Below are positions 52,203 to 60,639 of a DNA stretch of 64,000 nt, in pieces; positions within the stretch are counted from its first letter, which is position 1, and each line of letters starts with the position of its first letter. The DNA is from an uncultured Bacteroidia bacterium (GTDB lineage Bacteria > Bacteroidota > Bacteroidia > Bacteroidales > UBA932), in contig CACZCQ010000001.1 in the NCBI GenBank assembly GCA_902779765.1, positions 62,001 through 126,000 on the forward strand, written 5' to 3'. The translations under genes were made by a program, and so were the position numbers. The notes beneath the pieces are model-generated. The model was not told the DNA's origin and ran no database searches. It worked only from the letters and a program-made list of their open reading frames with translations.

Positions 52203-54488
52203 CTATTCCTTTTTCAGTTCAGTGGCTGGATTGGTGCGGGCGGCCTTGAGGGTCTGCCAGAGGACGGCGAGCAATGAGATTCCAAGTGTGATTACAACCG
52301 CCAACACGAATATCCACAAATATCCTTCCAGTTTGTAAATAAAGTCTTTCAGGTATTCCTGAGCCGCATAAACGGCTATCGGAATGCCGATGATGCAGGC
52401 GATCCCCACAAGGATCATATAGTCCCGGATCGTGCGCCAAGCCTCGGTGTCAACGGTACCTCCAAAGACCTTCCGGACTGCGATGTCGCGGGATTTCTCA
52501 TCGGCATAGTATGCACTCATGGCCAAAAGGCCCAGAAGGGAAATAATGATGGACAGAATCATGAATATCTCCACGAGCCGCATGTTGTTCCGTGCGGGCT
52601 TACACTCTTCCTCTATGCTTTCGTCGATCCAGGAAGGATAATTCAGGTAGGTCTGTCGCTCCTTGGCAAAGTCTTCATAAGTCTCCATTATTTTCGAGTA
52701 GGCTTCTTTCCTGTCCCCGGTGACCTCTATGACAAAACTCCCGAACCATATGTCTTCCGGCCTTACTACGGAGATGACGGCATGTTCTTCTTTACCTATA
52801 TTGGCATTGTTCGTGGGGAATGCCTTGAAGACACCCGCCAGCTGTTCGCATCCGCGCGCCCGTTGGGAAAGCACGCTGATGTCGTGATAATCATCGTCAA
52901 AACCGGTAGCGGCAAAACTCTCATCGGAAAACCACACGCTGTTGAAGACCGGGGTGTTATAATCTTTGAGTATTTCGAAACCGAACATCCGGAAAGCTGT
53001 ACTGTCCATCCGGTACAGACGGTACATAATATCCTGTCCGTCCCTTGTCGTGCTGTACTGCCCACTGGCGGGAGTGCCGGGGGTGCCGGAGCATTTACCG
53101 ATCCGTTTCACGAACGGAAGACTCTCCAAAGCATCTTTAAGCGGCGTCTGGTCTTCTGTTGTGATGAAGGACAGGTTATACATATCCTTTATGTTGCAAT
53201 GCATAGGCCGGTTCTGCGTCTTTCGCATCTGTGCCTCCATAGTTATTGCAAGGGCAATCAGGATTACGGCCAGGGCATTTTGCAACACTATGAATATCTT
53301 ACTGAACACCATCTTGGTCTTTCGCCTGTAATTGCCCTTCATTACCTCCAGTGCGTTGTATCGGCCCGCCATAAGCGCCGGAATAACGCCGCAGATGATC
53401 CCGACTGCTGAAATGATTCCTACATAGGCGAGGACGTAACCCGGAGACCAGGCAACCCGTATCGGGACATCCGGGTTGTTAAGGAGCCGGTTCAGCATAG
53501 GACAGAAAGCCTCTGCAAGCAAGAGACCCGCCCCGAAGCAAACCGCCGTAAACAGGATGGATTCACAGATGTACTTACCTACGATGCTTCTTTTTGAGGC
53601 ACCGTTGAGTTGGCGTACTGCCATCTCCTTCGCACGTTTTCCTGTGAGAGCAACCGACAGGTTTATATAATTGAAAATAGAGGACAGCAGAAGTAGAAGC
53701 CCGATCAGCAGGAGAATGTGAAGGGTCTTCAGGTCCCCGTGCCGGAACTGCCGGTCCGTTTCCCGGAAGAACAGTTCATCAAAGCGGAACAGGTCCAGCC
53801 GCTCGAAAAAGACATGCCCGTACGTGTCCGGATAGACCTTTTTGCAGATGTCCTCTATCTTGCCATAGAGTTCCAGGCGGTCTGTTTGAGGACGGACCTT
53901 TAGGAAACAGAGGGTACTCCCGAAATTGTCAAACGGTTCCCAACGGTCCTGGAAATGCTCTGTGGGCAGTAAAATTTCATAAGGGTTGAATACTGTCCCT
54001 TTAAGATCCTTAAAAATGGCGGCAACTGTATAATCCTTACCGTCCAGCGTCAGATTGTCTCCGAGTGAAAGATCTTCCTTCCTGGCGAAGGATTCCGACA
54101 GGAGGACGTTCATCCCCGAAAAGAGCGCATCTGCATCTCCTTCCAGGAAACGGAATATCGGGAACATCTCGAAAAAGGCACGGTCCACGGCTGCAGCATA
54201 AAGGGTCTCGTGCATTTTATAGGTAGGTGCGAGAAAGCTCAACTTGGCCACCTCTTCAATTTCGGGGATTTCTGCAAGCAATTCGGGGAAGCCATAGGTC
54301 ATACCCGGATAATCCGGCATGCCAGGCACGTAAATCCTTTCCCGGTCCGGATTCTCACGTGTCACAGCGAACTGCTGCCACACATAACTCCCGATCAGTA
54401 TCACGAACGCCAGGCTCACCGCCAGTCCCACCGCCTCAATGGCCGTGTACAGTTTATTTCGGCTTAAGAACTTCAGGTAGCTTCTCAT
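52203..54488 (-). CDS. ABC exporter permease, MacB/FtsX type (matched-end copy 3)
   Basis: A 761-residue permease with the shared N-terminus MRSYLKFLSRNKLYTAIEAV and the shared tail NPATELKKE. Its first helix segment (GLAVSLAFVILIGSYV) is identical to that of the 57446 copy, closer than to the others. Between is a divergent periplasmic domain, so its partner or cargo may differ. Upstream 51 bp separate it from the divergent ORF6N gene, which cuts it off from the rest of the array and implies its own promoter there. Confidence 0.88.
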   Translation of the reverse strand: MRSYLKFLSRNKLYTAIEAVGLAVSLAFVILIGSYVWQQFAVTRENPDRERIYVPGMPDYPGMTYGFPELLAEIPEIEEVAKLSFLAPTYKMHETLYAAAVDRAFFEMFPIFRFLEGDADALFSGMNVLLSESFARKEDLSLGDNLTLDGKDYTVAAIFKDLKGTVFNPYEILLPTEHFQDRWEPFDNFGSTLCFLKVRPQTDRLELYGKIEDICKKVYPDTYGHVFFERLDLFRFDELFFRETDRQFRHGDLKTLHILLLIGLLLLLSSIFNYINLSVALTGKRAKEMAVRQLNGASKRSIVGKYICESILFTAVCFGAGLLLAEAFCPMLNRLLNNPDVPIRVAWSPGYVLAYVGIISAVGIICGVIPALMAGRYNALEVMKGNYRRKTKMVFSKIFIVLQNALAVILIALAITMEAQMRKTQNRPMHCNIKDMYNLSFITTEDQTPLKDALESLPFVKRIGKCSGTPGTPASGQYSTTRDGQDIMYRLYRMDSTAFRMFGFEILKDYNTPVFNSVWFSDESFAATGFDDDYHDISVLSQRARGCEQLAGVFKAFPTNNANIGKEEHAVISVVRPEDIWFGSFVIEVTGDRKEAYSKIMETYEDFAKERQTYLNYPSWIDESIEEECKPARNNMRLVEIFMILSIIISLLGLLAMSAYYADEKSRDIAVRKVFGGTVDTEAWRTIRDYMILVGIACIIGIPIAVYAAQEYLKDFIYKLEGYLWIFVLAVVITLGISLLAVLWQTLKAARTNPATELKKE

Positions 54489-54504
54489 ATTTGACAGAAT
54501 CTGC

Positions 54505-54512
54505 TATATTTG
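54505..54512 (+). promoter_or_regulatory. -7 box of ORF6N gene
   Basis: TATATTTG, a perfect TAnnTTTG match, 27 bp before the ATG at 54540. No -33 element at 19-21 bp. Confidence 0.45.
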
Positions 54513-54539
54513 TTGCGTTACTATCTAAACTGTTTATTT

Positions 54540-55130
54540 ATGAAAGACGAAATCGTTCTTGTTCAAGACCTTATCCATGAGATTCGTGGGAAAAAGGTGA
54601 TGCTGGATTTCGATCTGGCAAGGTTGTACCAAGTAGAGACACGTACACTTAAACAAGCTGTCAGAAGGAATATTGCCCGGTTTCCTCCTGACTTCATGTT
54701 TGAGTTGACTCTTGAAGAAACTAAAAATCTGTTGGATTCTTCAAGATCACAATTTGTGACCTTGGAGAATACGGGAAGGGGGTCAAATGTTAAATACAAA
54801 CCCTTTGTGTTTACAGAGCAAGGTGTTGCTATGCTATCCTCTGTATTGCGCAGCGAAACAGCAATACAAGCCAACATCGCCATCATGCGTGCGTTCGTCC
54901 GGGTTCGAGAGTACTTGCTTGCGGCTTCATCGGTCTCTTTGGAACTAAAGGAGCTCAGGGCTAGAGTTGACCTGCTGAAACAAGAGCAGGAAGAAAATCT
55001 GGAAGCCATGAACGACCTGTCCGAAGATCTAAGGCAAGACATTGACAACCTATACTTGGCAATAGGCGAACTCTCCGCAAAGATTGAGGAGAAAAAGAAT
55101 GAGCCTAGGCCTCGTATAGGTTTCAAATAA
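54540..55130 (+). CDS. ORF6N-domain DNA-binding protein
   Basis: A 196-residue protein from ATG 54540 (MKDEIVLVQD), which follows a -7 box; an in-frame ATG at 54510 would overlap that box. The ORF6N domain covers about 1-120 with the family words KKVMLDFDLARLYQVETRTLKQAVRRN, FPPDFMFELT and FTEQGVAMLSSVL. A coiled coil follows (about 125-180). ORF6N domains occur in phage and mobile-element regulators. Codons are AT-richer than the permeases on both sides and the gene is inverted relative to them, so it was probably inserted. Its stop is 8 bp from the next permease end. Confidence 0.88.
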   Translation: MKDEIVLVQDLIHEIRGKKVMLDFDLARLYQVETRTLKQAVRRNIARFPPDFMFELTLEETKNLLDSSRSQFVTLENTGRGSNVKYKPFVFTEQGVAMLSSVLRSETAIQANIAIMRAFVRVREYLLAASSVSLELKELRARVDLLKQEQEENLEAMNDLSEDLRQDIDNLYLAIGELSAKIEEKKNEPRPRIGFK

Positions 55131-55138
55131 CGCATATC

Positions 55139-57442
55139 CTATTCCTTTTTCAGTTCCGTGGCGGGATTGGTGCGGGCGGCCTTGAGGGTCTGCCAGAGGA
55201 TAGCGAGGAAGGAGATTACCAAAGCGATTACAGCGGCCACCACGAACACCCAGCCGTAGCCCTCTATCCTGTACCAGAACTGCCTCAGGTAGCGCTCGGC
55301 GAGGAACACCGCGATCGGCACCCCGATCAAGATGGCCACGCCGACCAGGACAAGGTACTCAATGACTGCTCTCCGGGTCTCGGAATTGACCGTCCCGCCG
55401 AAGACCTTACGGACGGCGATGTCCTTGGTCTGCATCCCAGCGTAGTAAGCGCTCATAGCGACCAGTCCGAGCAGGGAGATGATGGTTGCGAGCAGCATGA
55501 ATAACTCAATGAGGCTGATGAAGTTCCTGGTTTCCTCCATGCCTTCCTTGATAAGGTCGGGGATGTACCCGAAGTACTTTTCGGCATATTCCTCGTCACC
55601 GGTTATCCTGAGACTCTCCTGGCGTCCGATTTCCTTTAACTCAGCGCGAACCTCCGGATCGAATCTGTTAAGCTTCAAAACGCAAGTTGACACGCCCTCC
55701 AAGTCGTCTATCGCGATAAGCCCGATATCGTTCCCAGAGATCTCCGACGCGCTCCTGGTCGCGAAGTCTTTGATTATTCCCCCGGTCTCCAGATGACCCC
55801 AGATCATGCTGAACACATCCGGAGCGGCTTGATTGTCCTCATCAATGTTATAAACCCTCGCAGCCGATTCGGTGAACCATAAGGAGCCCTTCCTGGGCCT
55901 GCCGAAATCCTTGACCTGCTCGAATCCGAACATTTCAAAAGCGGTCTCGTCGCACTCGAGCAGGCGGATGTTGTATTTCTGGCCATCAACCGTCGTGCTG
56001 ATTGACATGTTGCCTTTGCCCGGGAAACCATGAGATACTCCTATCTTGTCAACGTATGGCTTCGCGGCAAGAGCGTCCCTTCCCACGCTTCCGCTTGAGA
56101 TGTAATACATATTGTCCACATTCGCTCCCAAAGGCATATTCACAAGATGGTTGTACTGAAGTTCCATGACAAGGGCCATCGCGATCAGGGCGACGGAGAT
56201 CACATTCTGGATGATGATGAACACCTTAGAGAACAAGCTCTTGGTCTGGCGCCTCTGCTCTCCCTTGATGATGGAGACGGGGTCGTGACGGAAAGTCATG
56301 GCCGCGGGAACAATCCCGGAGATGGCTCCCACAAGGCAGATAATCAGGATGTAGGCGGCGAGGTACATCGGTGAATATGCCACCTCAAGCCCGATGTCTC
56401 CCGCCATGTACCGGTTGAAAACAGGCTCAAGAGATTTGGCCAAAAGCATTGCCAGAGCCATACAGACGGTCACGAAAACAATTGATTCTGAGACATATCG
56501 CCAGAGTATCCTACCCTTGGACTCCCCAAGGGTCGAGCGGATGGCCATCTCCTTTGCCCTCTTGCCCGCCAGGGCTACGCTGAGGTTGATGTAGTTGAAA
56601 AGAGCGGAGGCCAGCAGGAGGATTCCGACCGCTATCAACACATATAGGAGGGACTTGTTGCCATGTTTCAGGACGACACTTCCGTCCTTGTAGAAGTAAA
56701 TGTCCTTGAATGGCATGGTCATCGAACGCTCCGGCTTGTTGACCTTATAGAAATCGGCGAATTCCTGCCGTATCAGCGTGTCAATCAGCGCCCTTGTCTC
56801 TTTGTGGTCCGCTCCTTTCCTGAGTTTGATCAAGACCATGCTCACCGGGAAAACGAACTCCGCCGTGTAAACTTCGTCCGGTCCTTTGAAGGCACGGTAG
56901 ATGTCACTACCTTTAAGGATGGAACGATCTGTCTCCTTGAGGATTCCCCCAACCACGCAGGTGTCATTCCTGACGATAATAGTCTTGCCGACAGGATCCA
57001 TATCAGGGGATATTTTATTAGCGAAAGACTCTCCGAGAACCACCTGGCTTCTGTCTTTCAAGACATCCGCTGACCCGGAAATGAATGTCTGCGGGATGAA
57101 TTCGAATATCTCCGGATCAATCTCAAAAAGATTGACCGATCCCTGGACCCTCTGCCCGTTGAAGATCGCCGAGGTTCCGAAATCGCTGATCCTTCCTCCG
57201 GCCTCCACGTCAGGGACACGGTCCTTGACAACCGACAACTCTCCCGGCCAGGCGGACAGGTATTCCTGACCGCCGCTGAGGGCGTAAATCCTCTGGTGGT
57301 CAACAGCTTCCCTCGCGATGGAGAACTGCTGCCAAGTGTAGCAGGCGATTATAACCACGAACGCCAGGCTCACGATGAGCCCGGCTGCCTCGATGGCGGT
57401 ATACAGTTTATTTCGACTTAAGAACTTCAGGTAGCTTCTCAT
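55139..57442 (-). CDS. ABC exporter permease, MacB/FtsX type (matched-end copy 2)
   Basis: A 767-residue permease with the shared ends MRSYLKFLSRNKLYTAIEAA and NPATELKKE. The middle parts are diverged from the other copies, but the final FtsX block has the common LLGLVAMSAYYAGMQTKDIA word. It lies 3 bp after the upstream copy, so it is translationally close to it. The ORF6N insertion interrupts the array just beyond its 3' end. Confidence 0.88.
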   Translation of the reverse strand: MRSYLKFLSRNKLYTAIEAAGLIVSLAFVVIIACYTWQQFSIAREAVDHQRIYALSGGQEYLSAWPGELSVVKDRVPDVEAGGRISDFGTSAIFNGQRVQGSVNLFEIDPEIFEFIPQTFISGSADVLKDRSQVVLGESFANKISPDMDPVGKTIIVRNDTCVVGGILKETDRSILKGSDIYRAFKGPDEVYTAEFVFPVSMVLIKLRKGADHKETRALIDTLIRQEFADFYKVNKPERSMTMPFKDIYFYKDGSVVLKHGNKSLLYVLIAVGILLLASALFNYINLSVALAGKRAKEMAIRSTLGESKGRILWRYVSESIVFVTVCMALAMLLAKSLEPVFNRYMAGDIGLEVAYSPMYLAAYILIICLVGAISGIVPAAMTFRHDPVSIIKGEQRRQTKSLFSKVFIIIQNVISVALIAMALVMELQYNHLVNMPLGANVDNMYYISSGSVGRDALAAKPYVDKIGVSHGFPGKGNMSISTTVDGQKYNIRLLECDETAFEMFGFEQVKDFGRPRKGSLWFTESAARVYNIDEDNQAAPDVFSMIWGHLETGGIIKDFATRSASEISGNDIGLIAIDDLEGVSTCVLKLNRFDPEVRAELKEIGRQESLRITGDEEYAEKYFGYIPDLIKEGMEETRNFISLIELFMLLATIISLLGLVAMSAYYAGMQTKDIAVRKVFGGTVNSETRRAVIEYLVLVGVAILIGVPIAVFLAERYLRQFWYRIEGYGWVFVVAAVIALVISFLAILWQTLKAARTNPATELKKE

Positions 57443-57445
57443 ATC

Positions 57446-59818
57446 TTATTCTTTTTTCAGCTCTGTGGCGGGATTGGTCCGGGCAGCCTTGAGGGTCTGC
57501 CAGAGGACGGTACCGAAGGCGATGGCCAGTGAAATCACCACTGACAGCGCAAACACCCATCCGTACCCTTCGACCCTGTAGGCGAACCGCTCCAGATAAA
57601 TCCGCGCAGCCCAGATGGCAAGCGGAATGCCGATCAGGCAGGCGATACCGGTCAGGACCATGTAACTCTTCACATTCCGCCAGGTCTCTTTCTCCACATC
57701 GCTTCCGAACACCTTGCGCACAGCGATCTGTTTGGTGTTCTCGTCGGCGAAATAGGTGCTCATTGCCAGCAAGCCAAGCAGCGCTATAATCACCGAAAGT
57801 ATCGCGAACAGTTCCACCAGGCGCAGCGTTCTCCGCACCGGAGCCAGTTGCTTTCGGTTGATATCCTTGACAAAGCCGTACCTCCACGCTGGCTCTTCCA
57901 CTCCGGAAGTCTCCAGACGGAATTCCCGGTATGCCTGAAGGATCTGGTCCTCATAGGATTTGTCTTCCCCTGTGGTGCCTATGAGGAGGCAATTGGCATA
58001 GTTAAGTTCTTCCACCCTGGTAACGATAATACCACCATTTGAGTTCTGAGTACTCTCCGAAGCCGGTCGGGTGGGATAATCAGCCACCACGCCCCCGATG
58101 AATTCCGGCTGTGCTCCGTTCATGCTGATTCTTCTCGGGAATACGGTTGAGGTGTCGGAAACTCCTGCCCCATTGAAGGCGGAACGGCTCATCCACAGCG
58201 AATGCACCAGAGGATGTCCGAAATCCTCCTCCACTTCCAGTCCCAGCAGTTTGAAATAGGTGGAATCGCAGATAATGACGGGCATATCGACGTGATGTTC
58301 TTCGTCCACCTTGATACCCATCGTCATGTTGATCATTCCGGGAATTCCACGGCCGACACCAGTACTTGTCACAAAAGGCAACTGTTCCACCTTGTCCTTG
58401 AAAAGCTTCATTGCATCATAGTTCTGCGCGGAATACTCGATGTAATAAAGATTGTCTGTGGCTGCATGCATCGGCCTTGTCAGCATGTGCCGCATCTGCA
58501 CTTCCATCACCAGGGCAAAAGCAATCAGGAAAACGGAGAGGACGTTCTGTACAACGATGAATACTTTGCTCATGACCATTTTGCTGCGCCTCCTGAGTGT
58601 GCCTTTGATCACGTCGATCGGCTGGTAGCGCGAGGCTGAAATAGCAGGGAGCAGTCCGTTAATGACGCCCAGGACCAGGATACCGGCAATATACGCCAGG
58701 ATATACCCAGGTGTCATCATAAACGAAAGCCTTACACTTGTGTCCCCGATGCCCAGCATCATTTCGTCCGGGTCACTGGTGGAGACCAGGCTGTTCACCA
58801 TGGGCGCCAGCAGGTCGGCCAGGAGCAGTGCCGCCGCGAAACAGACGGCCGTGAAAACCACGGATTCCCCGATGTACTTCCACAGGATGCCGGCCTTGTC
58901 GGCCCCGAGGAGCCTCCGGGTAGCCATTTCCTTGGCCCGCTTGCCCGTGAGCGCCAGGCTCAGATTCACATAGTTGAAGATGGCCGAAAGCAATAGCAGC
59001 AGGACGACGATGGTCAGCAGGCGCAGCATCTGGACATTCCCGGTGCGTGTGAGCCCGTTGCTGCTGCCTGTGAAGAAGAAGGCCTTGTCCATCCGGTAAG
59101 CCTGCCAGGGATCCACTTTTTCAGCGCCCCATGAAGCATCATAGTTCTTGTGAAGGAGAGCTTTCACCTTGGCCTGCACGTCGGCAAGGTCCGCATCCTC
59201 CCGCACCCGGAACCAGGTTGTGTAATTGCCGATGCTGTTGAATGCCTTTCCCTGCCCGGCCGCCCAGGTGTTCGAAATGTTCGTGATTATGTCCGCGGGC
59301 ATGAAGAAAGTGCCGTCAAAATCGGCAAAGATGCCCTTGATGGTACGGTCAACTTTTTCCACCTTGATGACTTGGCCGACCTGTGCGCTCAGCTTGCGCG
59401 CAAACGACGCACTGATAAGGATGTCCTCCTTGCCGACAAAGTCCTCGAGGCTTCCTTCCACCAGGCGATATTCAGGGAAAACACTGAAGAAGTCGGCGTC
59501 TGTCTCTATTCCGGAACCCTGTATCGGCTGCTCTCCGTTTTGGATGACGGGCTGCCAGAGCATCGCCACGTGGGTCGCCGCCTGGACTTCCGGAATGTTC
59601 ATTTCGAGTTCTTCCTTGTCCCAGTAGGTCAATCCCAGGAAATCGTCGTTGCCCAGTACGAAGGTACGCTTCCATTCCGGCGACTCGTGCGCTACCTGGT
59701 ACTGTTGCACCACATAGCTGCCTATCAGAATCACAAACGCCAGGCTCACTGCCAGTCCCACCGCCTCGATGGCGGTGTAGAGCTTGTTGCGGGAAAGGAA
59801 TTTCAGGAAACTCTTCAT
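57446..59818 (-). CDS. ABC exporter permease, MacB/FtsX type (matched-end copy 1)
   Basis: A 790-residue permease, the first of the four matched copies in transcription order. It starts MKSFLKFLSRNKLYTAIEAV and ends NPATELKKE. The first FtsX block (about 270-420) and second block (LLGLLAMSTYFADENTKQIAVRKVFG near 690) flank a variable periplasmic domain. A 115-bp leader with a long-range hairpin separates it from the ATPase gene, so this may be a point of differential expression. Confidence 0.88.
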   Translation of the reverse strand: MKSFLKFLSRNKLYTAIEAVGLAVSLAFVILIGSYVVQQYQVAHESPEWKRTFVLGNDDFLGLTYWDKEELEMNIPEVQAATHVAMLWQPVIQNGEQPIQGSGIETDADFFSVFPEYRLVEGSLEDFVGKEDILISASFARKLSAQVGQVIKVEKVDRTIKGIFADFDGTFFMPADIITNISNTWAAGQGKAFNSIGNYTTWFRVREDADLADVQAKVKALLHKNYDASWGAEKVDPWQAYRMDKAFFFTGSSNGLTRTGNVQMLRLLTIVVLLLLLSAIFNYVNLSLALTGKRAKEMATRRLLGADKAGILWKYIGESVVFTAVCFAAALLLADLLAPMVNSLVSTSDPDEMMLGIGDTSVRLSFMMTPGYILAYIAGILVLGVINGLLPAISASRYQPIDVIKGTLRRRSKMVMSKVFIVVQNVLSVFLIAFALVMEVQMRHMLTRPMHAATDNLYYIEYSAQNYDAMKLFKDKVEQLPFVTSTGVGRGIPGMINMTMGIKVDEEHHVDMPVIICDSTYFKLLGLEVEEDFGHPLVHSLWMSRSAFNGAGVSDTSTVFPRRISMNGAQPEFIGGVVADYPTRPASESTQNSNGGIIVTRVEELNYANCLLIGTTGEDKSYEDQILQAYREFRLETSGVEEPAWRYGFVKDINRKQLAPVRRTLRLVELFAILSVIIALLGLLAMSTYFADENTKQIAVRKVFGSDVEKETWRNVKSYMVLTGIACLIGIPLAIWAARIYLERFAYRVEGYGWVFALSVVISLAIAFGTVLWQTLKAARTNPATELKKE

Positions 59819-59824
59819 GATATT

Positions 59825-59923
59825 AAAAAAGCCGTGAAATGTATTTGGTTTGTCGTTAAGTGTTTAATTGAACTGACTTATTTAACTAAAATACTGTCAA
59901 ATAGAAGGTTACATTCCACGGCT
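59825..59923 (-). terminator. Long-range hairpin with U-run between ATPase and permease array
   Basis: Read on the minus strand, a 14-bp stem (59910-59923 with 59830-59843, one G-U pair) encloses a 66-base AT-rich loop and is followed by six U residues. It lies after the ATPase stop and just before the 57446 permease. It may be a terminator or attenuator that sets the ratio of ATPase to the downstream permeases. Confidence 0.55.
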
Positions 59924-59933
59924 GCAAATATGC

Positions 59934-60614
59934 TTATAGTTCGTTCTTGACATCCGAGACAATCTGGCCGTCGAAGAGGTCGATGGTCCTCTGGGCTACG
60001 GCAGCATCCTTCTGGGAGTGGGTCACCATTACGATGGTGGTTCCTTCCTGGTTGAGTTCGGTAAGGAGATCCATAACCTCCTTGCCATTCTTTGAATCCA
60101 GGTTACCTGTGGGCTCATCGGCGAGGATCAGCTTCGGACCGGCCACGACGGCACGGGCGATGGCAACGCGCTGCTGCTGACCTCCGGAGAGCTGCTGCGG
60201 GAAATGCTGTGCACGGTGGCTGATGGCCATCCTTTTCATGATTTCCGTGACTTTTGCCTTGCGCTCGGAAGCAGAGATGTTCAGGTAGCGTAGCGGGAGC
60301 TCGATGTTTTCATAGACATTCAACTCGTCGATGAGGTTGAAACTCTGGAACACGAAACCGATGTTGCCCTTGCGGAACTTGGTGCGCTCTTTCTCCTTGA
60401 GCTGGCCGACCTCTGTACCGAGGAGCTCATAGCTTCCGGAAGTGGGGTTGTCAAGAAGGCCAAGGATGTTCAGCAGGGTTGACTTGCCGCATCCTGAAGG
60501 GCCCATGATTGCGACGAATTCGCCGTCCTTGATCTCAAATGAAACACCATTGAGAGCCGTAGTCTCGATTTCTTCCGTGCGGAAGATTTTGGAAAGGTTG
60601 GTAACTTTAATCAT
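59934..60614 (-). CDS. ABC transporter ATP-binding protein (MacB/LolD type)
   Basis: A 226-residue cytosolic ATPase that powers the exporter permeases. Walker A GPSGCGKST at 38-46, the Q-loop in FQSFNL, the signature LSGGQQQR at 140-147 and Walker B LILADEP at 160-166 are all intact. It is the only ATPase visible for seven permeases. It is 25 bp after the adjoining permease and is followed by a hairpin. Confidence 0.95.
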   Translation of the reverse strand: MIKVTNLSKIFRTEEIETTALNGVSFEIKDGEFVAIMGPSGCGKSTLLNILGLLDNPTSGSYELLGTEVGQLKEKERTKFRKGNIGFVFQSFNLIDELNVYENIELPLRYLNISASERKAKVTEIMKRMAISHRAQHFPQQLSGGQQQRVAIARAVVAGPKLILADEPTGNLDSKNGKEVMDLLTELNQEGTTIVMVTHSQKDAAVAQRTIDLFDGQIVSDVKNEL

Positions 60615-60639
60615 AACTATTTAATTATTATTTGTTTAA

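Larger units (their letters stand above)
49885..59818 (-). repeat. Shared-end repeats of four tandem permease genes
   Basis: Four permease genes share near-identical DNA at both ends. The 3' blocks begin at 49885, 52203, 55139 and 57446 and extend about 60-70 bases, encoding the ARTNPATELKKE tail. The 5' blocks end at 52194, 54488, 57442 and 59818 and extend about 55 bases, encoding the MRSYLKFLSRNKLYTAIEA start. The interior is diverged. This is a paralogous array with conserved ends, suited to unequal recombination. Confidence 0.8.
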
